Shown: positions 33,820 through 41,039 of the stretch, piece by piece
Numbering within the stretch: the first letter of the stretch is position 1
Layout of the letters: the number at the start of each line of letters is the position of its first letter
Assembly: GCA_014894455.1 (NCBI GenBank)
Contig: JADBLN010000112.1
Location: 1-49,248, forward strand
Length of the DNA stretch: 49,248 nucleotides
Reading direction: 5' to 3'
Source: Acidobacteriota bacterium
GTDB taxonomy: Bacteria; Acidobacteriota; Aminicenantia; Aminicenantales; Saccharicenantaceae
Translations under genes and position numbers: made by a program
The notes under the pieces: generated by a model
Told to the model about the DNA's origin: nothing
The model's input: the letters and a program-made list of their open reading frames with translations, nothing else
Databases searched by the model: none

Positions 33820-34392
33820 TTATTCGCGTTCCTTGAAGGGCTCGGTAAAGCACTGCCTGAGCTCGTCGATGTGGCCGAGTGCGAGGTGGCGGAACTCCGG
33901 GGTTTGTATGCCCACGATGTGATCCTTTTGGATCCGCCTGACCGCTTCGTCAAATTTCGCCTGAAGCGCCTTGTTCACCGCCACGGCCGCCGTCTTCGTT
34001 CGGAAGTCGGACCAAACCACCGTGCGCCGGGCCTTCAGGGCCTCCTGCGCGATGCCCTCGAGCTCCTTCAAAGCCTCGGCCACCCCGTCTTGCCGCTTGA
34101 ATTCTTGCGCCTGCAGCCCGCGGGTGATCAGGTCAACGGCGGACTCTCGCACCTCGGGCGCGATCAAGCCATGCTCGAGCGCCCATTCCCAGCTTTGCAT
34201 GTCACTAAACGAGAGTGTTTCGCCCTTGGCCTTGGCCACATCCACGCGCAGCTTGAGCGCGGCGAGCCGTTCCTTGTCCTCGTCCTGAATCAGCGCCTCA
34301 TTCCCCTCGGACCATACGGCCCCTCGTGGAAGGGGCATTCCGAGGGCTCGCATTTTCCTAGCCTCTTCAGCTGTCGGATCCATGATGTTCAT
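33820..34392 (-). CDS. Hypothetical element protein (190 aa)
   Basis: Mainly helical, charged, soluble protein; no motif recognised. It has KLRVDVAKAKGETLSFSD near the N-terminus and RRIQKDHIVGIQTPEFRH near the C-terminus. ATG 34392 is chosen because AGGAGA sits seven bases upstream; the ATG at 34398 touches that site. In the transcript after the terminase large subunit and the 124-residue gene, where tailed phages usually have portal and capsid genes, but it is too small and unlike either. It could be a packaging or scaffold accessory (inference). Confidence 0.65.
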   Translation of the reverse strand: MNIMDPTAEEARKMRALGMPLPRGAVWSEGNEALIQDEDKERLAALKLRVDVAKAKGETLSFSDMQSWEWALEHGLIAPEVRESAVDLITRGLQAQEFKRQDGVAEALKELEGIAQEALKARRTVVWSDFRTKTAAVAVNKALQAKFDEAVRRIQKDHIVGIQTPEFRHLALGHIDELRQCFTEPFKERE

Positions 34393-34402
34393 CTTCATTC
34401 TC

Positions 34403-34777
34403 CTATTTGATTTTTTTGATACGGACGCCTGAATGGCGCCGTAATTGTTTTTCCAAAAGCCTCTGCTGCTTAAACTTTGGGTCCGCGCGTTTCTTTTCCT
34501 CCATCCGCGCCAGAGCTTTTACTGTGTATTCGGGCGTCCGCTCGAAGGCGTCCTGCAACGCGCGCGACGCCTCCCCGGTCTGCCGCACCCTGGCCATGTC
34601 CGCGGCGAGTACCCGAATCTCCGCCCGCGCGGCCGGGTCCGGGAGCGTACAACCCTCTTTCACAAGAAGGACAACATCACTCGCGGAGCTCGTCGAGCCC
34701 CTTCCGTCGTAGAAATCGACGCCCATGACAACCCCACAAAAGCCGGGGGTGAAGTGTTGCACGATGTAGACCTTCAT
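34403..34777 (-). CDS. Hypothetical element protein (124 aa)
   Basis: Starts MKVYIVQHFTPGFCGVVMGV, a beta-strand opening, then a helical, strongly basic C-terminus (KKRADPKFKQQRLLEKQLRR). Its ATG overlaps the terminase stop by four bases, so the two are translated together. Family unknown; a basic tail suggests nucleic acid or terminase contact. Confidence 0.62.
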   Translation of the reverse strand: MKVYIVQHFTPGFCGVVMGVDFYDGRGSTSSASDVVLLVKEGCTLPDPAARAEIRVLAADMARVRQTGEASRALQDAFERTPEYTVKALARMEEKKRADPKFKQQRLLEKQLRRHSGVRIKKIK

Positions 34778-36045
34778 ATGGAACTCACCGTCGTTTTGCG
34801 CTGGGGAAAGCGGTAGGACATGAGCATCCTGAGCGCGTCGCAGGCGTGATCCGATATACCGTCCTTGAGCGGGACCTCAGACTGCACGTTATCCTTCGGG
34901 TCCGGATAGCGATACATCTCAAGCGCCATGATCAGCTGCGGACAGTTCTTCGAGACTTTGAGTTTCCCGTTGCGCAACCACTTCCGGATCACGTTCACCC
35001 CGTCCTGAATGACGCCGGGGTGGTTCGTGTTGTACCGCACGACGGGCCAGCCGAAAATCGCCCGGAGCTCGGAAATCGAGTCAAGCCCCGCCGCCTCCGA
35101 CTTGGCCGAGCCTGCCGGGTCACACGCGATGAGCGAAGGCGCCCGGCCCGGGACCATGTTCTTGATCCCCAGCCCGATCACGGGAATAGGCGTCTCTCGT
35201 TTGACGTATTCGGCAAACACCGTGACATTCTCTTGCGCGTCGATGTTGGCAAACAGAACCACGGTCGGCGCTGACCAGCCGAAGTCCATGCCGCAAACGT
35301 ACTCGGCGTTGACGAGGAACGGGATCGGGCTGGCTGGGACGTGCCTCTCCCGCGAAAAGTCCGTGAACACCTGTCCCCCAAAAGTGGTAAAGTTCGCCTC
35401 GTACTCCTGCGCGAAGACGCGAGGATCCATGTCCCGCCGCGCTCGCACGAGCTCCTCGGGAGGGATAATCCCCGCCTCCGACGCCTTCACATGGAACGAC
35501 TTCCAGTCGGAAGAGTTCCGCTGCTCCATCGCATAGACGTCGTAGAAGTGGTTGTAGCCCGCCGGCGTCGAAAGGAAGAGCACCGGAGCCTTCGAATCCG
35601 ATGTAGCCGGCTGCAATACCTCATCCCATATCTCCCGTTTCATAATGGCGTACTCGTCGATCACAAGCCGCGAGAGCTTCACCCCGCGCAAACTGTCTGG
35701 CTTGTCGGCCCCTTTGAGTTGGATGACGGAGCCGTTCGTCCACTTGACGAGGAGGTCCGATTCGACGGTCTTCTCAATGCGGCCGTGGGGCCTGAACGGC
35801 GCGATATACTGCATCAGAAGCGCCCACGCGATATCCTTCACCGCGCCATACGTCTGACCTATGAGCCAGTTCACCGAACCTGGGACCTGAGCGGCGCCCT
35901 GAACGAGTTCATCCACCCCGAGCACAGTCTTGCCTGAGCGACGGCCAGCCGCGACTACGCGGAAGCGGTGAGGATCCACCTTGACCCGCCTCTGCCACGG
36001 GAGCAGCGCATAGGGCAGCCGGGCCGTGGGCGCCTCTTCAGTCAT
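34774..36045 (-). CDS. terL: Phage terminase large subunit
   Basis: 423 residues. ATPase motor: Walker A AGRRSGKT (33-40), Walker B LVIDE (128-132) and the coupling motif near FLSTPAGYNHFYDV (157-170). RNase H-like nuclease: D254 in CGMDFGWSAP, D309 in IACDPAGS and D399 in SDHACDALR. It packages DNA into a prohead in tailed phages. Upstream, the 104-residue gene overlaps it by 8 bp. The unusual point is that no portal, protease or capsid gene follows. All key residues are intact, so the protein seems under selection. Confidence 0.93.
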   Translation of the reverse strand: MTEEAPTARLPYALLPWQRRVKVDPHRFRVVAAGRRSGKTVLGVDELVQGAAQVPGSVNWLIGQTYGAVKDIAWALLMQYIAPFRPHGRIEKTVESDLLVKWTNGSVIQLKGADKPDSLRGVKLSRLVIDEYAIMKREIWDEVLQPATSDSKAPVLFLSTPAGYNHFYDVYAMEQRNSSDWKSFHVKASEAGIIPPEELVRARRDMDPRVFAQEYEANFTTFGGQVFTDFSRERHVPASPIPFLVNAEYVCGMDFGWSAPTVVLFANIDAQENVTVFAEYVKRETPIPVIGLGIKNMVPGRAPSLIACDPAGSAKSEAAGLDSISELRAIFGWPVVRYNTNHPGVIQDGVNVIRKWLRNGKLKVSKNCPQLIMALEMYRYPDPKDNVQSEVPLKDGISDHACDALRMLMSYRFPQRKTTVSSI

Positions 36046-36352
36046 GACCCCTATCCTCGCGCTTGACCGGAGACAGGTTTGCCAGGATCATGCTGTCGTA
36101 GCCGGACTGGTCATACAATTTGGTGATGAACTCACCCGCCTCCTGGGCGCTCTTGAACATAAAGCGGCTCAGATCCACCTCCAGGACGCAGCCCCTGAAT
36201 CTCTTGATATAGACAAAGTTTCCCAGGCCCTCAGTCCAGACCTCGGCGCTCCCGATGATGTTCCTCTCCGGTGCTTCAACCGTGGCCTCAGCCGGCGTTT
36301 CAACCGCGGCGACCGCCCCAACCTTTTCCTTCATTTCCTTTTTGTTTTTCAC
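36038..36352 (-). CDS. Hypothetical element protein (104 aa)
   Basis: GTG start at 36352 after GGAGGTAAC. The N-terminus is low-complexity and Ala/Glu-rich (KEKVGAVAAVETPAEATVEAP); residues 35-90 are globular with VDLSRFMFKSAQEAGEFI. It lies between the probable small and the large terminase genes, with 8-bp overlap onto terL. Not recognised; could be a terminase accessory. Confidence 0.6.
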   Translation of the reverse strand: MKNKKEMKEKVGAVAAVETPAEATVEAPERNIIGSAEVWTEGLGNFVYIKRFRGCVLEVDLSRFMFKSAQEAGEFITKLYDQSGYDSMILANLSPVKREDRGHD

Positions 36353-36360
36353 GTTACCTC

Positions 36361-36843
36361 CTATGCCTTCTTACAGGCGTCGATATAGTCGTCGTCGTCA
36401 GGGTCGTCCTGGCCCGTTTCTACTGCGCCATTTGCCCCAGGTTGAACGAGGGGCCCTTCCCCTGCCTGATTCGACGCGCCAGCCTCCGGGAGGGCTTTTA
36501 CGTCGTGCGCCGTGATGATCAAGTCAGTTTCCGGGTCGCCAGGGTAGAGCACTTGGAGCGGCTTAGTGTGCTCGAGCTCGAGGCTGTGCGCCTGATGCGC
36601 TTTGCCCAGGCCCCTATCAAACGCCTCCGCCAGGGCCCACGGCTGCCCCGCATAGGCCCGCGCAAGCAACACGTCAACGAGCTTCCCCACGTCCGCCCTC
36701 TCGCTGAAGATCCGCTTGAACTCGCCCTTGAAGTCCAGCACGTCCCGGCTCTTCGACCCGTCCAGGTGACGCCTCGGGTCCGTTCCGCGTGCAAACGGCT
36801 TGCCACGAGGCTTTAATTCTTTTCGTTTCAATATGTTCGTCAT
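36361..36843 (-). CDS. Probable terminase small subunit-like protein
   Basis: 160 residues. The start KPRGKPFARGTDPRRH resembles the DUF5681-type N-terminus common in proteins encoded directly before terL. A helical region follows (FKRIFSERADVGKLVDVLLARAYA; here residues about 40-62), and the C-terminus is acidic (DDPDDDDYIDACKKA). Small terminases recognise the packaging site. Assignment rests on position and N-terminal likeness, so it is tentative. Confidence 0.55.
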   Translation of the reverse strand: MTNILKRKELKPRGKPFARGTDPRRHLDGSKSRDVLDFKGEFKRIFSERADVGKLVDVLLARAYAGQPWALAEAFDRGLGKAHQAHSLELEHTKPLQVLYPGDPETDLIITAHDVKALPEAGASNQAGEGPLVQPGANGAVETGQDDPDDDDYIDACKKA

Positions 36844-36894
36844 TGAGAATGACCTCCTAAGCTTGCAGGTGCTGCACCTCTCGCATACCCGTAG

Positions 36895-36923
36895 ACACGA
36901 AAGAAGACACGAAAGTTTCGTGT
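36895..36923. promoter_or_regulatory. Internal cluster of integrase-arm-like sites
   Basis: ACACGAAAG at 36895-36903 and 36907-36915 (12-bp spacing, inverted relative to the ends) followed by TTTCGTGT at 36916-36923. Same 9-mer and spacing as at both element ends. Confidence 0.55.
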
Positions 36924-37053
36924 ATTCTCGCCCCTTCTACCCATATGCCGCGCTGGACTAAGCATCCATGTAGGCAGGCAAGTACGCCTGATAGGCCCCT
37001 GGGAATCAGGGTCTGGCGGGAGAGAAGTGGGGGTTTTTGACCCTGTTTTTGAC

Positions 37054-37255
37054 CTGTTCCCGGAGTGTGGGAACAGCTCGATTTAAAACAGTCTCTCAAA
37101 AGGGGTGTTTTGACATCCACCTGTTCCCGATGGTTGGAACAAGTCGTCTTGGGGGGAACTCTGACCTGTTCCCGCTGTTCCCGACCTGTTCCCGCTGTTC
37201 CTGGAAAGTGGTGAAGTGACCTGTTCCTGATTCCCCCCCCCTTAGGGGGGAACAG
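37054..37255. repeat. CTGTTCC iteron array, candidate replication origin
   Basis: Seven direct CTGTTCC copies start at 37054, 37121, 37166, 37175, 37186, 37195 and 37221, with inverted GGAACA(G) at 37069, 37136 and 37249. The middle four form a 20-bp unit repeated in tandem. A C8/G6 hairpin lies at 37232-37252. The array is directly 3' of the helicase gene, the usual place or neighbourhood for Rep-bound iterons. Confidence 0.65.
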
Positions 37256-37268
37256 GACAGCGTCACGG

Positions 37269-38642
37269 TCAGGTTGCGGGCTCATAGCACTTGGCTCCTC
37301 GGAGTCCTTTGTATGTCCTCCAGCGGCCCACGCGCTCCCCGCGGTCGAGCAGGCCGGTGAACGAGGTCTTCTTCTTTGGGAGTCCCTCTGCGCCCTTTGC
37401 CCAGGCGAAGAGTTCTGTTTGATTCTTGCCGCACCCTTCGCCCACGATGTAGTCGGCGATGGCGTTGAGGGTTTCGAGGTCGGGATCCTCGGTGAGCTCG
37501 AGCCCGTGGCCGGTTAGGATCATATGGAGGATCTCGGAGGGGGCGAACCTGGTCTTTTTCCCGGTGCCGAGGCAGAGGGGGGAGCCGAGCGGGATCTCGC
37601 CGCCCGTTTCCTCTTCGGAGTCCCGGCTCTTGGACTTGAAGAAGCAGATCGTATGGTCGGCCAGGTCTGCCCAGGCGCCCGAGGCTTTGAGTTCGCGGTC
37701 GTCGTACTTGGGCGTGTGATGGAGGATGAGGATAGTCATGCCCATGTCCCGGAGCTCTCGGCAGCGGCCCATGACCAGGGCTGCGACATCGGAATCGTTC
37801 TCCTTGCCGTCATGGGCGCTCCGGCTCGTATCAATAATGATCAGGGCGTTCGAGGGGAGCATGGTCTTGTAGAGGGTCCAGCCCGGGCCGTCGAATTTCG
37901 GCGGCCTCGGGGTCATGGTCGAATGCCAGATCTGAGCGCTCATGGAGCGCATGTTGAGGGCCTCGGCGCGGTCCTTCATGACGGCGAGGGGGTTCTCCAT
38001 GTCGATATAGACGACCGGCCTTTGCTTTGTCGCCCTGCCGAAGATCGGGAGCCCGGCCGAGACGGCTTCCGCAATCATGAGGCAGGCCCAGGACTTGCCG
38101 ATCGAGGTCCGGCCGTAAAGGACCGTGACGGAGTTCTCCGGCAGGAGTCCCCCGACCAGCCATTCGGTGTGTATGTCCATCGCCCTCAGCTCTGGGAAGC
38201 TGATGAGGGGGTTCCCGGCCGGCTGGTCCGCGCCTTCGACCTCGAGCAGTCTGAGTTCCTCCTGCATCGCCGTGACGCCCAGGTGATCGGAGACGCCGGA
38301 TTTCGCATCCCTTTCGATCTTAGCGACGATCCGCACTTTTAGGTCAGCGGCCGCCATGCGGCGGACTTCCTGCCGGAACTCGGCCGGCTTGATTGAGACG
38401 ATGCCGCCAGCGATCGCGGTGAGGTAGTCTTGCACTCCGCTGGACGGAGTCCGCACCCGGACGGTAGCCCACGAGGCGATCCCTCCCTCTTCCATGATCT
38501 CGCGGATCGCGGCCCAGACCGCGCGCTGAGCGTCGGACTTCCAGAAGTCGTCGGGGATGTTGAAGCCGTCGAGGAGGGCGGGGCTGTTGACGATAAAGCC
38601 CAAGAGCGTGTCGCGGTCTGTAGGTTTGTATTCCGTGCTCAT
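37269..38642 (-). CDS. RepA/DnaB-like replicative helicase with AAA ATPase (RecA fold)
   Basis: 457 residues. Residues 1-110 resemble the DnaB N-terminal helical domain (TLLGFIVNSPALLDGFNIPD). Residues 155-350 are a RecA-type ATPase of the RepA/AAA_25 type: Walker A GRTSIGKS (177-184), Walker B LIIID (267-271), and the arginine/H motif ILILHHTPK (304-312). Residues 380-457 may be a winged-helix tail. It would load or unwind DNA at the adjacent iterons. ATG overlaps the stop of the HTH gene by four bases. Confidence 0.85.
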   Translation of the reverse strand: MSTEYKPTDRDTLLGFIVNSPALLDGFNIPDDFWKSDAQRAVWAAIREIMEEGGIASWATVRVRTPSSGVQDYLTAIAGGIVSIKPAEFRQEVRRMAAADLKVRIVAKIERDAKSGVSDHLGVTAMQEELRLLEVEGADQPAGNPLISFPELRAMDIHTEWLVGGLLPENSVTVLYGRTSIGKSWACLMIAEAVSAGLPIFGRATKQRPVVYIDMENPLAVMKDRAEALNMRSMSAQIWHSTMTPRPPKFDGPGWTLYKTMLPSNALIIIDTSRSAHDGKENDSDVAALVMGRCRELRDMGMTILILHHTPKYDDRELKASGAWADLADHTICFFKSKSRDSEEETGGEIPLGSPLCLGTGKKTRFAPSEILHMILTGHGLELTEDPDLETLNAIADYIVGEGCGKNQTELFAWAKGAEGLPKKKTSFTGLLDRGERVGRWRTYKGLRGAKCYEPAT

Positions 38643-38872
38643 CTTGTCCTTCTCCGGTCGAGTGGCTGGGCCTCCGCCGGCAGGACGAGCCCGCCCTCGA
38701 GCATCTTGTCGCAGCCGACGCGATCTATGCGGATCTGGCCGCGCCCACCGCTGACGGAAGGCATTCGGGTATGCGGAATTTTGCGGGCCCGGCAGAGTGC
38801 CAGGATCGTCTTGTAGTGCATCGAATAGACCTCGGCCGCCTCCGTCACCGTGATAAAGCGGCGGCCGTCCAC
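38639..38872 (-). CDS. HTH DNA-binding protein (excisionase-like)
   Basis: About 77 residues from GTG 38872, which follows the XRE stop by one base; an upstream in-frame ATG at 38917 would overlap the XRE gene by 44 bp. FITVTEAAEVYSMHYKTILAL is a helix-turn-helix of the HTH_17 class, and QIRIDRVGCDKML gives the wing. Overlaps the helicase ATG by four bases. Start choice uncertain. Confidence 0.68.
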   Translation of the reverse strand: MDGRRFITVTEAAEVYSMHYKTILALCRARKIPHTRMPSVSGGRGQIRIDRVGCDKMLEGGLVLPAEAQPLDRRRTR

Positions 38873-38873
38873 G

Positions 38874-39086
38874 TTATTCCCCGCCGCGTTTCGTCCAGCC
38901 CGGGAACAGAATCTCAACCGGCCAGTCCAGGGCCGCGGCGATCCGTTGCTGTAGTTCCGGGCCAGCCTCGACGAAAGACGTCTCCACTCGCGAAAGGGTC
39001 GTCCTGTCGATCCCGAGCCGGGCGGCGAATTCGGCCTGCGTCCAGCCCCTGATGAGCCTTATTTTTCTGATCTGTGAGGTGTTCAT
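38874..39086 (-). CDS. XRE/Cro-CI-type repressor
   Basis: 70 residues, almost all a lambda-repressor-like HTH: RLIRGWTQAEFAARLGIDRT, then LSRVETSFVEAGPELQQRI. First in the early operon XRE - HTH - helicase. The DNA just upstream has a perfect palindrome overlapping the promoter, consistent with autoregulation and control of replication. Confidence 0.88.
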   Translation of the reverse strand: MNTSQIRKIRLIRGWTQAEFAARLGIDRTTLSRVETSFVEAGPELQQRIAAALDWPVEILFPGWTKRGGE

Positions 39087-39096
39087 ATCTTCTCCC

Positions 39097-39112
39097 GCGA
39101 TTCTATAATCGC
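39097..39112. promoter_or_regulatory. Operator palindrome GCGATT-N4-AATCGC at the XRE promoter
   Basis: Perfect 6-bp arms, 10 bases upstream of the XRE ATG. On the minus strand TTGACA at 39128-39133, 17 bp, GATTAT at 39105-39110 forms a promoter whose -10 lies inside the palindrome. Confidence 0.6.
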
Positions 39113-39153
39113 ACGGGATACACCTTCTGTCAAGCGTAAGTTGTAGATAATGA

Positions 39154-39180
39154 ATAACTTAGACGGATTGCCTAAGTTAT
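39154..39180. repeat. Perfect 9-bp inverted repeat upstream of the XRE promoter
   Basis: ATAACTTAG and CTAAGTTAT with a 9-base centre, in an AT-rich gap; a half site TAAGTT lies at 39137-39142. Most likely a second operator. No T-run on either side, so a terminator is less likely. Confidence 0.5.
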
Positions 39181-39242
39181 ACAGTGAGGGTTGAGGGTGT
39201 CTGCCCGGAGGAGGATAAGGGTCTGGCCGGGGCCGGCGAGAA

Positions 39243-39941
39243 TCAAACCCGGGACGGCGTCAGGCGGTCGATTTCCTTTTCGATTCTCTCGATGGCTTTT
39301 TGGATGACGACCCGGGACGTGGGTTTCTGTTGGTCCCTGATCTGGCCCAGAGATAGCTTGAACTGCCCGGCCGGATCGTGCAGGTCGTACCAGCACAGGT
39401 CTCTCGCGAAGGTCCGCTTCTCTCTCTCGTTCAAAGGGTCGCCGAAGACCTTTTTCTGGGCGACCTGGATCTCCGTCCATATGAACTCGAGGTCCTTTTT
39501 CGACGTCCAGGGATGGATCCTGACGAGCAAATATCCGTCTTCCCGGGCGATGCTGTCGTGCAGGGCTTCGCCAATACCGTGCCAGGGGTCGCCGATGAGG
39601 GGGTAGATGGTAAAAGACTTTAGATCCGGCTGCGTCTTAGACAGCCGCGAGAACGGGATGCTGATATGAACAGACGGCAGCGCGTGGGTGCGTTCCGCCA
39701 AGATCCCCATGTCCCCGTTCCAGTCCTCGCTGATTCTCCATCGTCGGCAAAAATCCTGCCATTCGTCGCCGTTCGGGATGAGGAATTCCTTGATGATAAG
39801 GTCTTGAACTTTCGCAAATTCGTCTTTGAAGGCGACGCTTCTTTTTAGGAGCTCGCCGCGGATCTCGCCCTGCGTGAATTTTCTACGACTCTCTCTGATC
39901 CGCTCGGCGACATGTCCGCTTGTAGGTTTTCTGATTCGCAT
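39243..39941 (-). CDS. Hypothetical element protein (232 aa)
   Basis: Soluble, rich in Trp and charged residues: EWQDFCRRWRISEDWNGDMG, LVRIHPWTSKKDLEFIW, FARDLCWYDLHDPAGQF. The C-terminus is helical and basic. Ribosome site GGGAGA. It is the first gene at the tRNA-proximal end, upstream of the XRE repressor, separated by a 156-bp control region. Accessory genes of satellites and prophages often sit at such ends; anti-phage function is possible but nothing in the sequence proves it. Confidence 0.7.
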   Translation of the reverse strand: MRIRKPTSGHVAERIRESRRKFTQGEIRGELLKRSVAFKDEFAKVQDLIIKEFLIPNGDEWQDFCRRWRISEDWNGDMGILAERTHALPSVHISIPFSRLSKTQPDLKSFTIYPLIGDPWHGIGEALHDSIAREDGYLLVRIHPWTSKKDLEFIWTEIQVAQKKVFGDPLNEREKRTFARDLCWYDLHDPAGQFKLSLGQIRDQQKPTSRVVIQKAIERIEKEIDRLTPSRV

Positions 39942-40220
39942 GTCTGTCTCCCTTAACAGAATTCCCTATAGAGAAACTCGGGCCAGGCGGTAGGGATTGC
40001 CGCTTTTCGGTGATCAACCTAGGCCCGGAGTTTTCATTCATGGTTTCAGTCTATGCCCCTTCTCTCGGAAGTCAACGTTGTGCACATAGGCGGGTCTGAG
40101 CATCTTTCGTGTTGGCTTTCGTGTTGCTCGTTCCCATCAGTTTGATTTCGGCTCCTTTTGGCTCCCTTGCTCGGTCAAAAGGACAGGCCCCTAGCTTGGG
40201 CCTAAGTCGCTGATTTTGAA
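39942..40220. other. Right-end non-coding region of the element
   Basis: 279 bases between the 232-aa gene and the right att repeat. Apart from the arm-like sites at 40104-40124 I see no gene or clear promoter. Confidence 0.6.
40104..40124. promoter_or_regulatory. Putative integrase arm-type sites, right end
   Basis: CTTTCGTGT at 40104-40112 and 40116-40124, 12 bp apart, about 97 bp inside the right att repeat. Matches the pair at 30739-30759. Confidence 0.6.
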
Positions 40221-40279
40221 AGTGCCGGTGGAGGGAATCGAACCCACACCCGAGTTGCCCCGGACGGGATTTTGAGTCC
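40221..40279. repeat. attR-type direct repeat (within tRNA-Leu)
   Basis: Identical over 59 bases to 30619-30677. It runs from the tRNA 3' end through the variable arm into the anticodon loop. Confidence 0.93.
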
Positions 40280-40308
40280 CGCGCGTCTGCCAGTTCCGCC
40301 ACACCGGC
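40223..40308 (-). tRNA. tRNA-Leu(CAA)
   Basis: 86 nt. The acceptor arms GCCGGTG/CACCGGC pair fully, the anticodon stem GGGA/TCCC encloses CTCAAAA with anticodon CAA, and the long variable arm and GGTTCGATTCC T-arm are those of a class II leucine tRNA. CCA is not encoded. It is the integration target: its 3' 57 nt belong to the repeat, and the gene is restored by the element. Confidence 0.95.
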
Positions 40309-40362
40309 ACGGCCAATAACTATAAGGGAAGTTGCCCCGATTTGCAATATGCGCAGCCTCCC

Positions 40363-40397
40363 GAAGAGGGACAGCCCCATGGGGGACAGTCCCCGAC
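40363..40397. repeat. Dispersed repeat C, copy 1 (GGGACAG palindrome)
   Basis: GAGGGACAGCCCC-ATG-GGGGACAGTCCC, an imperfect palindrome related to 43706-43742. It lies 41 bp upstream of trmH, just outside the tRNA. Confidence 0.7.
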
Positions 40398-40437
40398 TGC
40401 GTTGCGTCTCCCCCGCCCGGTCTGTTATAGTGCCTCC

Positions 40438-41028
40438 ATGCCGACGCCCGAGAGGATCGAAAAGGTCAGCCGCGTCCTGTCCCTCCGTCAATCCGACCTG
40501 CGCGTCGTTCTCGAGGGCGTGACCATCGCCCACAACGCCAGCGCCGTCATCCGGACGTGCGACGCCGCGGGCGTCCTCCACCTCGACCTCGTCTCTCCAA
40601 ATCCCGAGCTCCTCCGCTTCAACGAGGCCATCTCGACCCGGGCCGACAAGTGGCTCGAGATCGCCGTCCACCCGACTCCGGCCGAGTGTCTTGAGCCCTT
40701 GAAGAAGGCGGGTTTCGAGATCGTCGCCACGCATCTCCAGAAAGACGCCATCCCCTACACGGACATCGATTTCGCCAAGCCGGTCGCCCTCGTCTTCGGC
40801 AGCGAGTCGGAGGGCATCTCGGAGGAAGCGCTCGCCTTCGCCGACAAGGTCGTCCGCATCCCAATGTTCGGCATGGTCCAGAGCTTGAACCTCTCGGTTT
40901 CCGTCGCGGTCATCCTGTACGAAGCCCTACGGCAAAGGGCGGCGAAGGGGTATTTCGACAAAGCTAGATTGGCGCCCGAAGAGTTCGAGCGGCTCAGGAA
41001 GAAGTGGCTTAACCTGTCGCAAGAATAA
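40438..41028 (+). CDS. trmH: TrmH/SpoU-family tRNA 2'-O-methyltransferase
   Basis: 196 residues. SPOUT knot motifs: HNASAVIRTCDAAGV (32-46), ALVFGSESEGIS, and IPMFGMVQSLNLSVSVAVI. The invariant Arg39 and Asn in motif 3 are present. TrmH methylates G18 of tRNA using S-adenosylmethionine. ATG 40438 is chosen since the family N-terminus is MTPERIEKV-like; upstream in-frame sequence runs into repeat C. Next to a tRNA but with no known functional link. Followed closely by the convergent HtrA-like gene (gap 11 bp). Confidence 0.92.
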   Translation: MPTPERIEKVSRVLSLRQSDLRVVLEGVTIAHNASAVIRTCDAAGVLHLDLVSPNPELLRFNEAISTRADKWLEIAVHPTPAECLEPLKKAGFEIVATHLQKDAIPYTDIDFAKPVALVFGSESEGISEEALAFADKVVRIPMFGMVQSLNLSVSVAVILYEALRQRAAKGYFDKARLAPEEFERLRKKWLNLSQE

Positions 41029-41039
41029 AGAAAGGTCTC

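Larger units (their letters stand above)
36844..37268. other. 425-bp non-coding control region of the element
   Basis: Between the helicase stop and the small-terminase-like gene. Holds the internal CTTTCGTGT-type cluster (36895-36923) and the CTGTTCC iteron array (37054-37255). An open frame across it on the minus strand has an odd, repeat-derived composition and I do not take it as a gene. Confidence 0.7.
30619..40279. mobile_element. Integrated element in tRNA-Leu: candidate phage satellite or reduced prophage
   Basis: About 9.6 kb bounded by the 59-bp repeats. Genes, mostly leftward: integrase, zinc-ribbon, TopoVI-A-like TOPRIM protein, HTH protein, small hypotheticals, terminase large subunit, probable terminase small subunit, iterons, RepA/DnaB-like helicase, HTH, XRE repressor, unknown 232-aa protein. 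Only the AlpA-like gene at 33194 is rightward. No portal, capsid, tail or lysis gene is recognisable. Frames are intact and overlaps tight, so it does not look decayed. Confidence 0.88.

Noticed and set aside
33820-34777. Portal or capsid proteins after terL
   Set aside because: The two genes encode 190 and 124 residues, far too small for a portal, with no capsid or protease features.
37054-37255. CRISPR array
   Set aside because: Repeats are 7-9 bp or a 20-bp unit with irregular spacing and no unique spacers; no cas genes nearby.
36857-37285. 142-codon minus-strand frame across the iteron region
   Set aside because: Its sequence is created by the CTGTTCC repeats and arm-like sites, lacks a ribosome site and has no recognisable domain.
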